Assembly (NCBI RefSeq): GCF_020217485.1
Contig: NZ_JAEKMI010000033.1
Location: forward strand, 1-51,970
Direction of reading: 5' to 3'
DNA length: 51,970 bases
DNA from: Mycobacterium sp. WUMAC-067
GTDB taxonomy: Bacteria; Actinomycetota; Actinomycetes; Mycobacteriales; Mycobacteriaceae
The translations under genes were made by a program, and so were the position numbers. Below, one piece after another: positions 49,399 through 51,970 of the stretch. Within the stretch, counting starts at the first letter, position 1. Every line of letters starts with the position of its first letter. The notes below the pieces were generated by a model. That model saw only the letters and a list, made by a program, of their open reading frames with translations. It made no database searches and was not told the origin of the DNA.

Positions 49399-50496
49399 AT
49401 GGCTGAACGCGGCGCCCGGCCCCACGTCCCCCGCGGGCGTCGGCTGTTCCTGCGGGCGGTGCGGCGGCTGTTCAGCCCGCTGGAACCCGATGACTATCTC
49501 GAGATGATCAATCCGCTGTGGACCACCAAAGAGCTGCGCGGAAAGGTCGAACGGGTCGAGCCGCAGGGCTCGGAAGCGGCGAGTGTGCTGATCCGGCCCG
49601 GGTACGAATGGCCAGGCCACAAGCCCGGTCAGTATGTTCGGCTCGGCGTGGTCGTCGACGGCGTCTACTACTGGCGTGCGTATTCGCTGACGTCGGATCC
49701 GGCGCCCGAGGACGGGCTGATCAGCGTGACGCCCAAGCGGGTCGACGGCGGTGTCGTGTCGCCGTATCTGGTGCACACGATCCGGCCCGGGGATCTGGTC
49801 CGGCTGGGCGAGGTTGAAGGCGTGTTCACCTTGCCGGAGCCGTTGCCGGCCAAGCTGCTGTTCATCAGCGCAGGCAGTGGCATTACCCCGATCATCAGCA
49901 TGTTGCGCAGCATCGATCACGGCGGTGACGTCGGCGATGTCGTGGTCATTCACTCCGCCCGCACCCGCGAGCAAGTCATGTTTTTGTCGGTCCTCGAAGA
50001 GTTCGACCGCCGCCACCCCGGCATGCGGCTGGATCTGCGCCTGACCTCCGAGCGGGGCCGGCTCAAGCCGAATGACCTGGACGAAGCCTGTCCGGATTGG
50101 CGCGAACGCGAGGCGTTCTGCTCGGGTCCCGGCGACATGCTCGACGCGCTGATCGAGCACTGGGAACGCAACGGCGACCGCGACCGGCTGCACTTCGAGC
50201 GGTTTCAGCCCAAGATCGGTGGCGACGCCAACGCCGGCGAGGGCGGCACGGTGTCCTTCCTCGACAGTGCGAAGACCGCCGAATGCGATGGCGGCACATC
50301 GATTTTGGAGACCGGGGAAAAGGCGGGCCTCAACCTGGCCTACGGCTGCCGGATCGGAATCTGCCATACCTGCGTCGGGACGCTGAAGTCGGGCAAGCTG
50401 CGTGACCTTCGCTCGGGTGAAGTGATCGAGCCCACCGGACAAGACGTCCGGATCTGCATCAACACCGCCGAAGGTGATGTCGAGCTCGAGCTGTGA
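49399..50496 (+). CDS. Flavodoxin/ferredoxin reductase with C-terminal [2Fe-2S] domain (Rv3230c-like desaturase reductase)
   Basis: 365 residues. The FAD-binding RAYSLTSDP (R-x-Y-S-x-T), the NAD(P) motif ISAGSGITPIISMLR, and the C-terminal ferredoxin loop AYGCRIGICHTCVGTL (C-x4-C-x2-C) with a later ICINTAEGDVELEL give an FNR-ferredoxin fusion. M. tuberculosis Rv3230c of this type passes electrons to DesA3. The desaturase gene follows 16 bases downstream. ATG 49399 is chosen; an upstream frame carries hydrophobic, non-homologous residues. Confidence 0.93.
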   Translation: MAERGARPHVPRGRRLFLRAVRRLFSPLEPDDYLEMINPLWTTKELRGKVERVEPQGSEAASVLIRPGYEWPGHKPGQYVRLGVVVDGVYYWRAYSLTSDPAPEDGLISVTPKRVDGGVVSPYLVHTIRPGDLVRLGEVEGVFTLPEPLPAKLLFISAGSGITPIISMLRSIDHGGDVGDVVVIHSARTREQVMFLSVLEEFDRRHPGMRLDLRLTSERGRLKPNDLDEACPDWREREAFCSGPGDMLDALIEHWERNGDRDRLHFERFQPKIGGDANAGEGGTVSFLDSAKTAECDGGTSILETGEKAGLNLAYGCRIGICHTCVGTLKSGKLRDLRSGEVIEPTGQDVRICINTAEGDVELEL

Positions 50497-50512
50497 CGGA
50501 AAGGAGCGGGTT

Positions 50513-51916
50513 GTGACAGCCGCTGCGAAAACCACCGGGGGCGAGTTGCTCGCCCGCCTGGGGGAGCAAGAACGCGAAAAGCTCGCGAAGGAGTTGGACG
50601 CGATTCATGACGAGGTGTTCGCCGATCTCGGTGAACGCGACCGGCATTACATCAAGACGGTGATCTCGGTGCAGCGACAGATTGTGGTCGCCGCCCGGGT
50701 GCTGTTGCTCGGCTCGCGCTCGAAGACCGCATGGGTCCTGGGAACGGCCTGTCTGGGAATGGCCAAGATCCTGGAGAACATGGAGATCGGCCACAACGTC
50801 ATGCACGGGCAATGGGATTGGATGAACGATCCCGATATCCATTCCTCGGTGTGGGACTGGGACACCGCGTCGACCGCCGAGGCCTGGAAACACTCCCACA
50901 ACTACGTTCACCACACCTTCACCAACATCTTGGGCAAGGACAAGGATCTCGGCTACGAGCTCCTGCGGATCGATCCGAATCAACAATGGCACCCGCGGTT
51001 CCTCTTTCAGCCGCTCTACAACGTCTTGCTGATGCTGCTGTTCGAGTGGGGCGTGGCCATTCACGACATGGACATCGACGCCATTCGGCGCCGCGAGAAG
51101 CCGTGGTCGGAGGTGCGCAAGGACCTGAGGGGCATCGGGGGCAAGGCCCGCGCGCAGATCTTCAAGGACTATCTCGGGTGGCCGCTGATCAGCGCCGGCG
51201 CCTTCGCGCTCGCCCAGCTGGCCTTGCGTGGCAGGCTCGATCAGCCCGCGGAGTCGCGCCTGGGCAGGGCGCTCCGTAAGGCCGGGGCGGGCCGCCTGGG
51301 CTCGACGGCGGGGTTCCTCGACAAGATCCTGCCGGGCGTGGAAAGCACCTATCTACGAACCATGGGTGCCGACGCGGCCGCCAACCTCATCCGCAACGTG
51401 TGGTCGAACGCGATCATCTTCTGCGGTCATTTCCCCGACCAGACCTACACGTTCAGCCAGGAAGACGTTGAAGACGAGACGCGCGGCGGGTGGTATCTGC
51501 GCCAGTTGGTTGGCGCCGCGAACATCGAGGGCAGCCCGCTGTTCCACATCATCAGCGGCAACCTGGGTTATCAGGTGGAGCACCACCTCTACCCCGACAT
51601 GCCGAGCAGCCGATACTCGGAGATCGCGCCCAAGGTCAAAGACATTTGCGAGCGCTACGAGCTGCCGTACAACTCCGGGCGGTTCTCCAAGCAGTGGCTG
51701 ATGGTGCAGCGCACCATCTTTCGGCTGGCATTCCCCGGTGGAAAGCCTCGGCGGAAACCCGGCCCGTACCGAAGCCAGGGCGGCCAACCCGCACCGCAGC
51801 GTCCCAGCGAGGGCGCCCGTTTCCGCGACCGTGTCCCTCCCGAACACCCCGCCGCGGGTCCCGAACACCAATCAACGGGCGTGGCGGTGCAACCGCCACC
51901 GCGCGGAAACGACTGA
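50513..51916 (+). CDS. desA3: Membrane acyl-CoA desaturase (DesA3-like) with an insertion and long C-terminal tail
   Basis: 467 residues versus about 427 in M. tuberculosis DesA3. The three histidine boxes are HNVMH (94-98), HSHNYVHH (127-134) and QVEHH (354-358), with GHF at 305-307. It introduces a double bond, typically Delta9, in acyl-CoA in the membrane using electrons from the preceding reductase. Residues about 238-280 (RLDQPAESRLGRALRKAGAG onward) have no counterpart in DesA3 as I recall it. The C terminus after 410 is proline/arginine-rich and disordered. GTG at 50513 has AAAGGAG 6 bases upstream. Confidence 0.9.
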   Translation: MTAAAKTTGGELLARLGEQEREKLAKELDAIHDEVFADLGERDRHYIKTVISVQRQIVVAARVLLLGSRSKTAWVLGTACLGMAKILENMEIGHNVMHGQWDWMNDPDIHSSVWDWDTASTAEAWKHSHNYVHHTFTNILGKDKDLGYELLRIDPNQQWHPRFLFQPLYNVLLMLLFEWGVAIHDMDIDAIRRREKPWSEVRKDLRGIGGKARAQIFKDYLGWPLISAGAFALAQLALRGRLDQPAESRLGRALRKAGAGRLGSTAGFLDKILPGVESTYLRTMGADAAANLIRNVWSNAIIFCGHFPDQTYTFSQEDVEDETRGGWYLRQLVGAANIEGSPLFHIISGNLGYQVEHHLYPDMPSSRYSEIAPKVKDICERYELPYNSGRFSKQWLMVQRTIFRLAFPGGKPRRKPGPYRSQGGQPAPQRPSEGARFRDRVPPEHPAAGPEHQSTGVAVQPPPRGND

Positions 51917-51970
51917 CGGCATCCCCGCTCGCGCCGCGTGGGTGACTAGGGACGAACCGTCTTTTCCCTA

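Noticed and set aside
1..51970. tRNA, rRNA, CRISPR arrays, insertion sequences or transposase genes
   Set aside because: None recognised by eye; no cloverleaf-like segments, direct repeat arrays or transposase motifs were found.

Overview
Organism and style. The window looks like chromosome of a slow-growing, non-tuberculous Mycobacterium (an inference from content). It is GC-rich, starts are often GTG, and genes overlap by ATGA or GTGA. It carries a clear Rv1747-type FHA-ABC exporter, a wax ester synthase/DGAT, a CsbD-like microaggregate-binding protein, a DesA3-like desaturase with its flavin reductase, and the tail of a DUF222/13E12-repeat HNH protein at the left edge. Almost everything else is catabolic enzymes of the kinds used by actinobacteria on steroids and related polycyclic or isoprenoid carbon. 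I found no rRNA, tRNA, CRISPR array or insertion sequence, and no gene-free stretch longer than about 255 bases.

Layout. 1-153: 13E12/HNH tail. 170-4246: a steroid ring-opening pair, a Delta1-dehydrogenase (kstD-like, minus) divergent from a Rieske oxygenase (kshA, plus), the latter followed by a 95-aa four-cysteine protein and an SDR. 4265-16179: a minus-strand run of 12 genes led by an acyl-CoA ligase, then Zn-ADH, ALDH, enoyl-CoA hydratase, two acyl-CoA dehydrogenase subunits, NTF2-like protein, SDR, HSL-type hydrolase, an unrecognised HxD...H protein, SDR and NTF2-like protein. 16282-19106: an N-extended Baeyer-Villiger monooxygenase and an SDR. 19103-21408: two small alpha/beta-barrel proteins and an old yellow enzyme. 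21394-26874: an aromatic-ring module (HsaA-like hydroxylase, HsaC-like extradiol dioxygenase, a flavoprotein with the Delta4-(5alpha)-dehydrogenase signature), then an IclR regulator with a perfect operator-like dyad and a hydrolase. 26965-32766: a lone ferredoxin, a second BVMO, three SDRs (at least one of mycofactocin type), an NTF2-like protein and a duplicated barrel protein. 32884-38556: HsaD-like hydrolase, WS/DGAT, NTF2-like protein, CsbD, SDR and an esterase. 38718-41571: Rv1747-type exporter and a 54-aa protein. 41813-48374: a cassette fadE-fadE-maoC-maoC-ltp2-DUF35-fadD that mirrors the igr/ChsE-ChsH-Ltp2 steroid side-chain system. 48376-51916: DMT transporter, then a ferredoxin reductase/desaturase pair.

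How the genes may work together (inference). KstD and KshA open ring B. HsaA, HsaC and HsaD hydroxylate, cleave and hydrolyse the aromatised ring A. The Delta4-(5alpha) flavoprotein would feed in 5alpha-reduced substrates. BVMOs, hydrolases, ADH, ALDH and CoA ligases convert side chains or ring fragments to acyl-CoAs, and two heteromeric acyl-CoA dehydrogenase pairs plus hydratases and a retro-aldolase shorten them. No HsaB flavin reductase, KshB reductase or HsaEFG was found here, so the set must borrow partners from elsewhere or act on a different substrate from cholesterol. The substrate cannot be read from sequence.
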